A stretch of 64,000 nucleotides of DNA from Nitrospirales bacterium (GTDB taxonomy: Bacteria; Nitrospirota; Nitrospiria; Nitrospirales; UBA8639), in the NCBI GenBank assembly GCA_031315865.1, contig JALDRJ010000002.1:2764001-2828000 (forward strand), in the 5' to 3' direction. A model generated the notes under the pieces. It had not been told where the DNA came from. It did no database searches and saw nothing but the letters and a program-made list of their open reading frames with translations. Of the stretch, positions 18,865 to 27,133 are shown piece by piece. Both the position numbers and the translations under genes were made by a program. The first letter of the stretch is position 1, and every line of letters begins with the position of its first letter.

Positions 18865-19073
18865 CTACATCCCCTCGCATCGTCACGCACGTCTTTCTGC
18901 TCACGTTTTTTGATCGTTCCTTCCCCGCATTTTTTCCTCTCATGCCGTATGAGTAATCAAGGTTTACGCTTTATTATTTTCGTCTTCCAGCCGATATAAG
19001 GTTCATCGTGTGTCGCAGCAGAGTGGGGGGTGGACACTCCGTAGATGCGGCTTCCAATCGTTCGTTCGTCTCA

Positions 19074-19541
19074 ATGGCTATTCATGATCTCATCTGGTAC
19101 GGAGTGCTGGTCAGCATGACCATCGCCTACGGTATTGCGTTGGTTGGCGTTCGCGCGGCCAAGCAACATGACGTGTTCCATCATTCTCAATGGATGGTCC
19201 TATCATGCTCGTTAGTGGGGCTGTGGCTCGTGGGGTACGTCACGAAACAAGTATTGTTTGGCCGTGATCAATTTGGCGGAACCACAGACCAGTACTGGAC
19301 GTATTACGTTCCCGTGTTGGTCCTTCATACGATGCTGGCGATCACGACGGTTGGCCTGGGAATCATCAACCTCTATTCGGGTCTCACGAAGCTGCGGTAT
19401 GGCACGGGAGTCGGGGCCATGGTTGCAGGTGTCACCCGGCATCGGGTGTTGGGGAGGGTCTTGATCGGGACATTTTCTGGGACGATTCTGACGGCCTATG
19501 TTGTTTATTTAATGTTGTTTCAGTGGTTCTCCGAACCTTGA
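19074..19541 (+). CDS. DUF420-family integral membrane protein
   Basis: A protein of ~155 aa with four predicted membrane helices. It keeps the histidine pattern of the DUF420/YozB family: KQHDVFHHSQWMVL after helix 1, YYVPVLVLHTMLAI at helix 3 and VTRHRVLGRVLIG before the last helix. DUF420 members are often found near heme-copper oxidase assembly genes, and their histidines suggest heme or copper binding, so a place beside two heme-c proteins is interesting. An upstream GTG at 19008 would add 22 residues, but ATG 19074 starts the recognisable helix. A GCCGATAT at 18990 could be a weak -10 element. Confidence 0.72.
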   Translation: MAIHDLIWYGVLVSMTIAYGIALVGVRAAKQHDVFHHSQWMVLSCSLVGLWLVGYVTKQVLFGRDQFGGTTDQYWTYYVPVLVLHTMLAITTVGLGIINLYSGLTKLRYGTGVGAMVAGVTRHRVLGRVLIGTFSGTILTAYVVYLMLFQWFSEP

Positions 19542-19631
19542 CACGCATACCATGGGCGAAGGCATGAAGTGTAAGGGGTACGAAGCGAGCCATGATTTGA
19601 ACGATCAACCATTATCGAAGGTGAACCGGGA

Positions 19632-20471
19632 ATGAATGTCACGACCCTTTCTGACACCGAGTACGAACAGTTTCAGGCGTTTATTTACGCACAAGTCGGG
19701 ATCAAGCTTAATGGCGACAAAAAAACCTTGCTGGTCTCTCGATTAGGAAAGCGACTTCGACAGCTTGAGCTTTCATCCTATCAAGAATACCTGGATTACG
19801 TTCGCGGCGAAGCCGGCCACGAAGAACTCACAAATCTTTTGGATCTCGTTTCGACGAATAAGACGGACTTTTTCCGTGAGCCGATTCATTTTGATTTTCT
19901 TCGGCAAACGATCATTCCTTCACTCATGGATCGGCGTCAGATTCGAATTTGGTCTTCGGCGTCTTCCTCTGGCGAGGAGCCTTATACGATCGCGATGACG
20001 TTGTATGATGCCGTGCAACGTCCGGATCAATGGGATTTTAAGGTCTTGGCCTCGGATATCTCGACGCGTGTCTTGGCCAAGGCGGCGGCGGGCATTTATG
20101 ACGATGAACGGGTGAGCAGTTTGGATCCGGCACTGGTTCGTCGACATTTCCTCAGAGGGCGGGGGGAGCAATCACATTCCATCAAAGTCAAACCGCATAT
20201 CGCAAATCTCGTGCGGTTCCGGCGTATCAATTTAATGGATGAGACGTTTCCGATCAAATCTGCCTTGGATGTGGTGTTTTGCCGTAATGTCATGATTTAT
20301 TTCGATCGAGACACCCAGTCCCGGCTCGTGAAAAAATTCTATCGATATTTGAAGCCAGGAGGGTATCTCTTTATCGGGCATTCCGAGAGTCTTCAATGGG
20401 TTGATCATCCATTCGAGTACGTGCAGCCGACGATCTATCAAAAGCCCGAAGAAGGCCTGCAAAAGCCTTGA
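19632..20471 (+). CDS. cheR: Chemoreceptor glutamate methyltransferase CheR1
   Basis: CheR methylates receptor glutamates using S-adenosylmethionine. The 279 aa protein has the N-terminal helical domain (KLNGDKKTLLVSRLGKRLRQL), TNKTDFFREPIHFDFL, the SAM-binding SSASSSGEEPYTIAM, LASDISTRVLAKA and the C-terminal VVFCRNVMIYFD followed by GYLFIGHSES. All conserved regions are intact, in contrast to the second cheR at 31733. It is followed by cheD and cheB, making a complete adaptation set for cluster 1. Confidence 0.95.
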   Translation: MNVTTLSDTEYEQFQAFIYAQVGIKLNGDKKTLLVSRLGKRLRQLELSSYQEYLDYVRGEAGHEELTNLLDLVSTNKTDFFREPIHFDFLRQTIIPSLMDRRQIRIWSSASSSGEEPYTIAMTLYDAVQRPDQWDFKVLASDISTRVLAKAAAGIYDDERVSSLDPALVRRHFLRGRGEQSHSIKVKPHIANLVRFRRINLMDETFPIKSALDVVFCRNVMIYFDRDTQSRLVKKFYRYLKPGGYLFIGHSESLQWVDHPFEYVQPTIYQKPEEGLQKP

Positions 20472-20567
20472 AGAGTGAACCGTAATCTGTCAAACGATGC
20501 ATTCAAAAAAGGATCTAGCTCTTTGATTCACTGCGCGTGATGGGATTATGCGTCACTTGGAATCGTG

Positions 20568-21158
20568 ATGGACTTTGCTCATATCAGACGTATGACGGAT
20601 ACACGATTTCCGCATGAGATCGCGGTCATCCTTCCAGGCGAGTACTTTTTGAGTGAAACTCCAATGGTGGTGTATACCGTGCTGGGTTCCTGTATTTCCG
20701 TGTGTCTTCGCGATCCCTATGTCGGGGTGGGCGGAATGAATCATTTTATGCTTGCCGCGCCGAGCGCATATGGGGGGAGTGACAGTTGGGCTGAGTCAGG
20801 CCGCTACGGGAGTTACGCGATGGAAATGTTGATCAACGGTATCTTGAGTCGCGGAGGACAACGGAATCGACTCGAGGCGAAGGTGTTTGGTGGTGGAAAA
20901 ATCTATGAAGGCAGTCTGGATGTGGGCGCCAAAAATGCCGCGTGGGCCATGGATTATCTGGAGCAGGAAGGTATGCCGCCGATTAAGGCTGATGTTGGTG
21001 ATGTCTGTCCGAGAAAGGTGTATTACTTCACCAATTCCGGAAAAGTCTTGATGAAAAAATTAGACCGCCTGGAATCGCATTCTATCGTTCAAGAAGAGAA
21101 ACGCTACAAATCGACGTTGGAAACGACGACGACCAAAGCAGACGTGACGTTGTTCTGA
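20568..21158 (+). CDS. cheD: Chemoreceptor glutamine deamidase CheD
   Basis: CheD deamidates receptor glutamines and in some bacteria interacts with CheC/CheX-type phosphatases. The 196 aa protein carries the family core VYTVLGSCISVCLRD with the active-site Cys and Thr, GVGGMNHFMLA with the His, and KVFGGGKIYEG. ATG 20568 is preferred over the GTG three bases earlier. It lies between cheR1 and cheB1. It is the only cheD in the window and might serve the receptors of all three clusters. Confidence 0.95.
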   Translation: MDFAHIRRMTDTRFPHEIAVILPGEYFLSETPMVVYTVLGSCISVCLRDPYVGVGGMNHFMLAAPSAYGGSDSWAESGRYGSYAMEMLINGILSRGGQRNRLEAKVFGGGKIYEGSLDVGAKNAAWAMDYLEQEGMPPIKADVGDVCPRKVYYFTNSGKVLMKKLDRLESHSIVQEEKRYKSTLETTTTKADVTLF

Positions 21159-21266
21159 ATCGATGAGGCGCGCACGTAGGCTGAGGCAGGTGATGGGAGC
21201 CGGCGTGGCAAACCCCGGAAGATATAAAGCGGAACGTGCAACACGAGAGGGAAAAAGGAGTGAAGA

Positions 21267-22328
21267 ATGACTGGGAAAAAGATTCGCGTACTGATCGTGG
21301 ATGATTCTGCATTAATTCGTGGGGTCATGACCGAGCTCTTATCCCACGATCCTGAGATTGAAGTGATCGGGACGGCAACTGATCCCTATGCGGCCAGGGA
21401 TAAGATTAAGAGCCTCAATCCGGATGTCTTGACCCTTGATGTCGAAATGCCAAAGATGGATGGATTGACCTTTTTACAAAAAGTCATGCATGGGCATCCG
21501 ATGCCTGTGGTGATGGTCAGTTCCCTTACGGAGTCCGGGTGTGAGACCACTCTGCGCGCGTTGGAATTTGGTGCGGTTGATTTTATCACCAAGCCCAAGA
21601 TTGATGTGCAACACGGCATGGAAGAGCTCGCTGAGACGATCACGAGCAAAATTAAGGGTGCTGCTTCGGCGTCGGTTCGAAAGCGTACTCCGACACACTC
21701 GAATCAAGCACGCATTCGGGAGTTGGCCAGCCATAGCTCCATGATCAAGACCACCGATACGATCATCGCCATTGGCGCTTCGACGGGAGGCACTGAAGCC
21801 TTGAAGGAACTTCTTGAAGTTCTGCCGCCGAGTGTTCCTCCGATTATCATGACGCAGCATATGCCTGAACGGTTTACCAAAACTTTCGCAGATCGTCTCA
21901 ATCAAGTCTGCCAAATCGGCGTGAAGGAAGCCGAGGAGGGGGATAGCGTGATTCCCGGACAAGCGCTCCTTGCGCCGGGGAACTATCATATGGAATTACG
22001 ACGGAGCGGAGCGCGGTATCATGTCACGCTGAATCAGAAGCCGCCAGTGAATCGGCATCGTCCATCAGTGGACGCGATGTTTCAATCGGTCGCTCAATAT
22101 GCGGGCTCCAATAGTCTTGGGGTTATTCTTACGGGGATGGGCAATGATGGGGCGGCGGGCATGTTAGCCATGAAAAAGGCGGGAGCGTTTAATTTGGCGC
22201 AAGATGAAGCTTCTTGTGTGGTCTTCGGGATGCCGAAAGAAGCGATCAAGGCCGGAGGCGTAGACAAAATCCTTCCATTACATGACATCCCCAGCGCGAT
22301 GCTCGCACATCTCAAGTCTTTGGGGTAG
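21267..22328 (+). CDS. cheB: Receptor methylesterase / response regulator CheB1
   Basis: The receiver (VLIVDDSALIRGVM, acceptor in LDVEMPKMDG, FITKPKI) is joined to a methylesterase domain with the catalytic triad motifs intact: Ser in IGASTGGTEAL, His in TQHMPERFT and Asp in GMGNDGAAGM. The protein has 353 aa, normal for the family. AAAAAGGAG precedes the ATG. It closes cluster 1, with cheR1 and cheD upstream. Confidence 0.95.
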   Translation: MTGKKIRVLIVDDSALIRGVMTELLSHDPEIEVIGTATDPYAARDKIKSLNPDVLTLDVEMPKMDGLTFLQKVMHGHPMPVVMVSSLTESGCETTLRALEFGAVDFITKPKIDVQHGMEELAETITSKIKGAASASVRKRTPTHSNQARIRELASHSSMIKTTDTIIAIGASTGGTEALKELLEVLPPSVPPIIMTQHMPERFTKTFADRLNQVCQIGVKEAEEGDSVIPGQALLAPGNYHMELRRSGARYHVTLNQKPPVNRHRPSVDAMFQSVAQYAGSNSLGVILTGMGNDGAAGMLAMKKAGAFNLAQDEASCVVFGMPKEAIKAGGVDKILPLHDIPSAMLAHLKSLG

Positions 22329-22489
22329 TGAGGCATGGAACGTGATTGCGTCATCATCCATGATCCGTTACGTGTCACTCGTGTTCCTCCTATCAAGTTC
22401 TTGCAGGTGGATACCGATTGAAGAGACATAAGCGGACGGTCTTTCTCAAAAGCTAGAGGGCATTTCATGAGTTGTGCAAAGGGCGATAG

Positions 22490-23491
22490 ATGATGGATGT
22501 TTTCTACAACGTCGCGACATTTTTGATGGGCGCAGGTTTAACCTATGTGATCTCGCTTAAATACCTATGGCCTATGAAAGAGGCAAAGATTCAAGCGGAG
22601 CTCCGTGCGCGAGAACGAAATGAGTCCAAGAAGATGGACGTCAGTACGTTGGTGCCGGTTATTGAGAAAACGAAAGCCCACGTTCGGGAAGTTGTGGATA
22701 TTGTCGAGGAAGCGGTCCTAGAACTCATCACGCGATTTCAAATGATTACCGATTCGGCCATCGCGGAGTCCAGAACAACAGCCGAACGTTTGAGCCGGGA
22801 AACACTGAGTGGGGAAAGTAGTGAGAGTGATCAGTCTTTGCTCGGTGAAACGAACCGGATTATGTCGAATTTCGCCGAAAGTGTGGTGGAATCATCGAGA
22901 CTTGGAATGGATGTCGCGACCGTGGTCGAAGAAGTCGAAGTAAGCACGAAACGGATTCCTCCGCTGTTGGAAGAAATCGAATTTATCTCAGATCAGACGC
23001 GATTGCTCGCGCTCAATGCAGCGATCGAGGCCGCTCGGGCCGGAGAACATGGACGTGGCTTTGCGGTGGTCGCGGAAGAAGTCACCAAGCTTGCGACTCG
23101 ATCTCAAGTCGCGGCGGCCAATATCCAAGATGTCATCAAGGCCATGAATGAGAGTACGGAAAAAGCCATTAATTCACTGCACGGGTTTTCGTCGATCGAT
23201 TTAACGGGGGCCCTCGATACAAAAGAACGAATCACTGAAATTACGAAAGTGATCGAGGCGAAAAACCTCGCCATGCAAGAAGGTGTCGTGCAGGCGACCA
23301 ACGCCGCACAAAAGCATGCCAATGAAGTCACGGATATCGTGATGTCGATGCAGTTTCAGGATATTTCTCGGCAACGGCTTGAACGAGTGATTCAGGATCT
23401 TTCAGGCCTTCAGGAGATCATACAATCGTTTCAGGTTCATGCCGACAAGTTGCCCGGCCAGGAAGAAGGACTGGCTTCTCTTTCTGTTTGA
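22490..23491 (+). CDS. Second short membrane-anchored MCP-like protein with CheZ-type motif
   Basis: The 333 aa paralogue of the gene at 10576. It has one N-terminal membrane helix ([19 protein letters not shown]), no sensor domain, no HAMP, coiled coil, and the receptor tip [18 protein letters not shown] followed by [18 protein letters not shown]. The C-terminal helix has [17 protein letters not shown] with D291 and Q295 in the spacing of the CheZ catalytic residues. The two paralogues share the layout tip, amphipathic return helix, [10 protein letters not shown]-like segment and FQDI motif. It lies between cluster 1 and the promoter of cluster 2. Probable role: array-localised CheY phosphatase or adaptor (inference). 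Confidence 0.8.
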   Translation: MMDVFYNVATFLMGAGLTYVISLKYLWPMKEAKIQAELRARERNESKKMDVSTLVPVIEKTKAHVREVVDIVEEAVLELITRFQMITDSAIAESRTTAERLSRETLSGESSESDQSLLGETNRIMSNFAESVVESSRLGMDVATVVEEVEVSTKRIPPLLEEIEFISDQTRLLALNAAIEAARAGEHGRGFAVVAEEVTKLATRSQVAAANIQDVIKAMNESTEKAINSLHGFSSIDLTGALDTKERITEITKVIEAKNLAMQEGVVQATNAAQKHANEVTDIVMSMQFQDISRQRLERVIQDLSGLQEIIQSFQVHADKLPGQEEGLASLSV

Positions 23492-23694
23492 CCAGAAAGG
23501 CTCGTTTATCCTATCGGAAGCAGGCTTGAGCTTCTCCTCCTCGTCCAGATCTTTTTTCTATCGACAGACGTAAATCTTATCATGCCCTTTTCAATGTCTT
23601 AGGGAAAGTATCTAAGAACAATCGGCAAATGTTGCTTCAGAAATTCCGAGAAAACATGAAATACTCGACCTGAGTTGAGTCGAGACGTTGTGTT

Positions 23695-23721
23695 TAATTT
23701 TTTCCCAATTCATACCGATAA
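23695..23721 (+). promoter_or_regulatory. Candidate sigma-28 promoter of the cheA2 cluster
   Basis: TAATTTTT, an 11-nt spacer, and ACCGATAA. The boxes match the FliA consensus at 6/8 and 7/8 with exact spacing. The predicted start near 23729 leaves a ~125 nt leader before cheA2. The rest of the ~360 bp gap (23492-23854) is AT-rich and has no gene. Confidence 0.7.
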
Positions 23722-23854
23722 TTCTTTTGAGCCTGTTGACCATTTCTGGCATCGTCTCTTCATAAAACATCTCCTGAATTGAATACCAAACGGAGACATT
23801 TTAATCATATTCGTTGGATATGTGCTGCCTAGTACCTGAAAGGGACGTTCTTCT

Positions 23855-26632
23855 ATGAGTGATATGGATGCGGCTGTCTCAGAATTTCTCATCGAAAGTG
23901 ATGAAAACCTCAATCATGTCGAACGGGATCTGATTAACCTAGAGGGAACACCGGACGAAAGCACGCTTTCCAGCATTTTTCGGGCGATTCATACGATTAA
24001 AGGGACGTGTGCCTTCCTCGGCTATTCGAAACTCGAGAGCCTGGCTCATACAGGGGAAACTCTGCTGAGTCTTGTGCGCGACGGGGAATTGTCGTTGACT
24101 CCCGAGATGACCAGCGTTCTGTTGGCGATGGTCGATGCGATTCGCCAGATGCTGGAATGTATCGAACAGAGTGGAGGAGATGGCGAAGATGAATTCGTCG
24201 AACTTAAGGCACGATTGACGGCCCTGCAGTCCCGTGACCCGCAGCCGATCGCATCGGAGGAACTGTCGACGGTTGTTCCTCAATCTGCCGTTTCTCCTAC
24301 GGAAGAATCCAGAGGGTCTGACCCGGTTCAGTCCGATCCATCTTTGGATGAGGCGGTCTCAGAATTTCTCATCGAAAGCGATGAAAACCTGAGCCAAGTC
24401 GAGCGTGATCTTGTCGATCTGGAAGAACATCCGGATGAACAGACCTTGTCGAGTATCTTCCGTGCCATCCATACCATCAAAGGAACATGTGCATTTTTGG
24501 GGTACGTCAGGCTGGAAAGTCTCGCGCATACGGGAGAGACGCTGCTTAGCCTCATTCGAGATGGCGAACTTGTCCTCACGCCTTCCAGGACAAGCGCTTT
24601 GCTGACGATGGTGGATGCCATCCGTCAGATGCTCCAGAGTATCGAACAGCACAAGCATGACGGAACGGACGATTTCGCTGAACTCAAAGCACAGCTGACC
24701 GCACTGCAAAGCGATGCTGAGGCATCGTCGTCTGCTCCTGTCTCAACCTTATCAGAACCCGAGTCAACTGGGTCGGACGATTCTCCAACGGGGATGCCTT
24801 CTGCAGAATGTCTTCCGGCTGATGTTTCCGCCCCTTCCTCATCATTCTTGAGCCCCGGAACTCCTCAAGTGGAATTTGAATCCAAGTCGGACCCGAAAAC
24901 CTTAGCTCCAGGCGAGGCCAAAGGCCCGTCAGCAGCTGAATCTTCCATCCGTGTGGATGTCGGTTTGCTGGATAAATTAATGAACATGGTCGGCGAACTG
25001 GTCTTGACACGCAATCAAATCCTGCAATGTACGGGAACTCAGGATGATGCGGGTTTACTCGCATCGTCCCAGCGGCTGAGTCTGATTACGTCGGAATTGC
25101 AGGAAGGCATCATGAAAACACGGATGCAGCAAATCGGCAATGTATGGAGCAAGTTTCCACGAGTTGTCCGTGATTTGGCCATTTCATGCGGAAAAGAAAT
25201 CCGCCTTGAAATGGAGGGCAAGGATACTGAACTGGATAAAACCCTGATCGAGGCCATCAAAGATCCCTTGACTCACCTGGTCAGAAATTCAGTCGATCAT
25301 GGAATAGAGCCCCCCGATGTTCGGGAACAACGTGGAAAGGCCCGTGAAGGAATACTCTTGCTCCGAGCCTATCATGAAGGTGGTCAGGTCAATATTGAAA
25401 TAACTGACGACGGAGGCGGCATCAACGCGCAACGTGTGGCCGAGACAGCCGTAAAACGGGGAGTGGTGACACAGGAACAGGTTTCCAGGATGCCAGAACG
25501 GGAACTGCTGAATCTTATTTTTCTCCCAGGGTTTTCGACCGCAGCCAAGGTGACGAACGTCTCCGGTCGCGGCGTGGGAATGGATGTCGTCAGAACGAAC
25601 ATCGAAAAAATCGGCGGCACGATTGATATTTCGACGAAATTGGGTGAAGGCACCACCTTCAAGCTTAAAGTCCCTCTGACGTTGGCGATTATTCCTGCGC
25701 TGATCGTAACCACGAGCGGTGAACAATTCGCGATTCCACAGGTGAGCCTTCTAGAGCTTGTACGGTTAGAAGGCGAGATGATCCGGAAATCGATCGAAAA
25801 TATTCACGGCGCCCCGGTCTGTCGACTTCGTGGCCATCTCCTGCCATTAGTGTACTTGCACGAAGTGATGCAACTCACCCCGAGCGCCTGTCATGGAGAG
25901 GATGATTCGGAGGTTGTGAACATCGTCGTCCTGCAGGCCGACGGTAATCGCTTTGGACTCGTGGTGGAAGACATTAATGATACCGAGGAAATCGTGGTCA
26001 AACCCTTGAGCAAACAACTCAAAGGGATTCCTGTGTTGGCGGGAGCGACGATTATGGGTGATGGACGCGTGGCCTTGATTTTGGACGTCATGGGATTAGC
26101 CCATCGCGTGGGCCTGGCAGTCGAAAGCGGCGAGCATATGCCCGGAGATCAGTTGGATGGTCGGAACATGGAAGGAAGTGGGAGTCGCAAAGCCCTACTG
26201 ATTATTCAGGTCGGAGACAGAGGACAGGTTGCGATTCCCCTCGATATGGTCGCGCGTTTGGAAGAAATTCCCGTGTCATCGCTTGAAGTCGCTGGGGGAC
26301 AAGAAGTGATTCAGTACCGGCAGGAAATTCTTCCCGTCATTCGACTTTCCTCGGTCTTGTCGACTCATGGGTGTGCTTCGTCATGTGAACAAGAAACGAT
26401 TCAAGTGGTGGTGATTTCGCAAGGAGACCGTCAGGTGGGATTGGCGGTGGACCGCATCGTGGATATTGTCCAGGAAGAGGTCAAGGCCAAAACGACGTCT
26501 GCTCAGCCCGGTATTCTTTGTTCGGCAGTCGTTCAAGAACGGGTCACGGATTTACTCGATGTGCAAGCGGTCGTGCAACAGTGCCGTCTGGCACCCTTTA
26601 AAGAAGCTTATCAAGAAGTGGTGGGAGTCTAA
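23855..26632 (+). CDS. cheA: CheA2 kinase with two HPt and two CheW-like domains
   Basis: A 925 aa CheA with an unusual layout. Two HPt domains have phospho-acceptors H46 and H206, each in FRAIHTIKGTCAFLG and exactly 160 residues apart. An acidic Ser/Pro-rich linker follows, then dimerisation, HATPase (HLVRNSVDHGIE, ITDDGGGIN, VSGRGVGMDVVRTN) and two successive CheW-like domains (LTLAIIPALIVTTSGEQFAIPQ in part, and KALLIIQVGDRGQVAIPLD). No receiver is fused. The HPt copies are also very similar at DNA level, which points to tandem duplication. The HATPase motifs look functional. cheW follows after 3 bases, and a sigma-28-like promoter is at 23695. Confidence 0.93.
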   Translation: MSDMDAAVSEFLIESDENLNHVERDLINLEGTPDESTLSSIFRAIHTIKGTCAFLGYSKLESLAHTGETLLSLVRDGELSLTPEMTSVLLAMVDAIRQMLECIEQSGGDGEDEFVELKARLTALQSRDPQPIASEELSTVVPQSAVSPTEESRGSDPVQSDPSLDEAVSEFLIESDENLSQVERDLVDLEEHPDEQTLSSIFRAIHTIKGTCAFLGYVRLESLAHTGETLLSLIRDGELVLTPSRTSALLTMVDAIRQMLQSIEQHKHDGTDDFAELKAQLTALQSDAEASSSAPVSTLSEPESTGSDDSPTGMPSAECLPADVSAPSSSFLSPGTPQVEFESKSDPKTLAPGEAKGPSAAESSIRVDVGLLDKLMNMVGELVLTRNQILQCTGTQDDAGLLASSQRLSLITSELQEGIMKTRMQQIGNVWSKFPRVVRDLAISCGKEIRLEMEGKDTELDKTLIEAIKDPLTHLVRNSVDHGIEPPDVREQRGKAREGILLLRAYHEGGQVNIEITDDGGGINAQRVAETAVKRGVVTQEQVSRMPERELLNLIFLPGFSTAAKVTNVSGRGVGMDVVRTNIEKIGGTIDISTKLGEGTTFKLKVPLTLAIIPALIVTTSGEQFAIPQVSLLELVRLEGEMIRKSIENIHGAPVCRLRGHLLPLVYLHEVMQLTPSACHGEDDSEVVNIVVLQADGNRFGLVVEDINDTEEIVVKPLSKQLKGIPVLAGATIMGDGRVALILDVMGLAHRVGLAVESGEHMPGDQLDGRNMEGSGSRKALLIIQVGDRGQVAIPLDMVARLEEIPVSSLEVAGGQEVIQYRQEILPVIRLSSVLSTHGCASSCEQETIQVVVISQGDRQVGLAVDRIVDIVQEEVKAKTTSAQPGILCSAVVQERVTDLLDVQAVVQQCRLAPFKEAYQEVVGV

Positions 26633-26635
26633 CCC

Positions 26636-27088
26636 ATGTCTGATGCAAAACAATATTGTACGTTTTATCTCGATGGCCTTTTTTTTGGCGTTGATGTGTT
26701 GAGTGTTCAAGAGGTGATTAAATTCCAGGACATGACGAATGTACCGCTGGCTTCGAAAGTTGTTCAAGGATTGATCAACCTGCGAGGACAAATCGTGACC
26801 GCTATCGATCTGCGACGGCGATTGGAGCTGAATGAGCGTTCGCCAGATCAAGAACCCATGAATGTCGTGATTCGGACGGATGACGGGGCGGTGAGTCTCT
26901 TGGTGGATGAAATTGGCGATGTCATTGAAGTGACGGATGACACGCTGGAGTCTCCTCCGAATACAGTCAAGGGAGCGGCCCGTGAACTCATTTGCGGAGT
27001 CCATAAGCTCGAAGGTTGCTTGCTGCTGATTTTGGATACGGAAAAAGCTATCACCGTACACCATGCATTGGCAGGGGTCGGAGAATAA
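26636..27088 (+). CDS. cheW: Chemotaxis coupling protein CheW (cluster 2)
   Basis: The 150 aa CheW starts right after cheA2. Motifs: YCTFYLDGLFFGVDVLSVQEVI, VVQGLINLRGQIVTAIDL, SLLVDEIGDVIEV and LLLILDTEKAI. It should link CheA2 to the globin-PAS receptor encoded immediately downstream. Size and motif order are normal. Confidence 0.95.
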   Translation: MSDAKQYCTFYLDGLFFGVDVLSVQEVIKFQDMTNVPLASKVVQGLINLRGQIVTAIDLRRRLELNERSPDQEPMNVVIRTDDGAVSLLVDEIGDVIEVTDDTLESPPNTVKGAARELICGVHKLEGCLLLILDTEKAITVHHALAGVGE

Positions 27089-27133
27089 TGACGAGAAACA
27101 CATACGCAAGGCATTTCAGCAGATGGAGAAAGG

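Noticed and set aside
18990-18997. GCCGATAT as a sigma-28 -10 before the DUF420 gene
   Set aside because: The -35 position (TTATTATT) matches only 4 of 8; too weak to call as a promoter.
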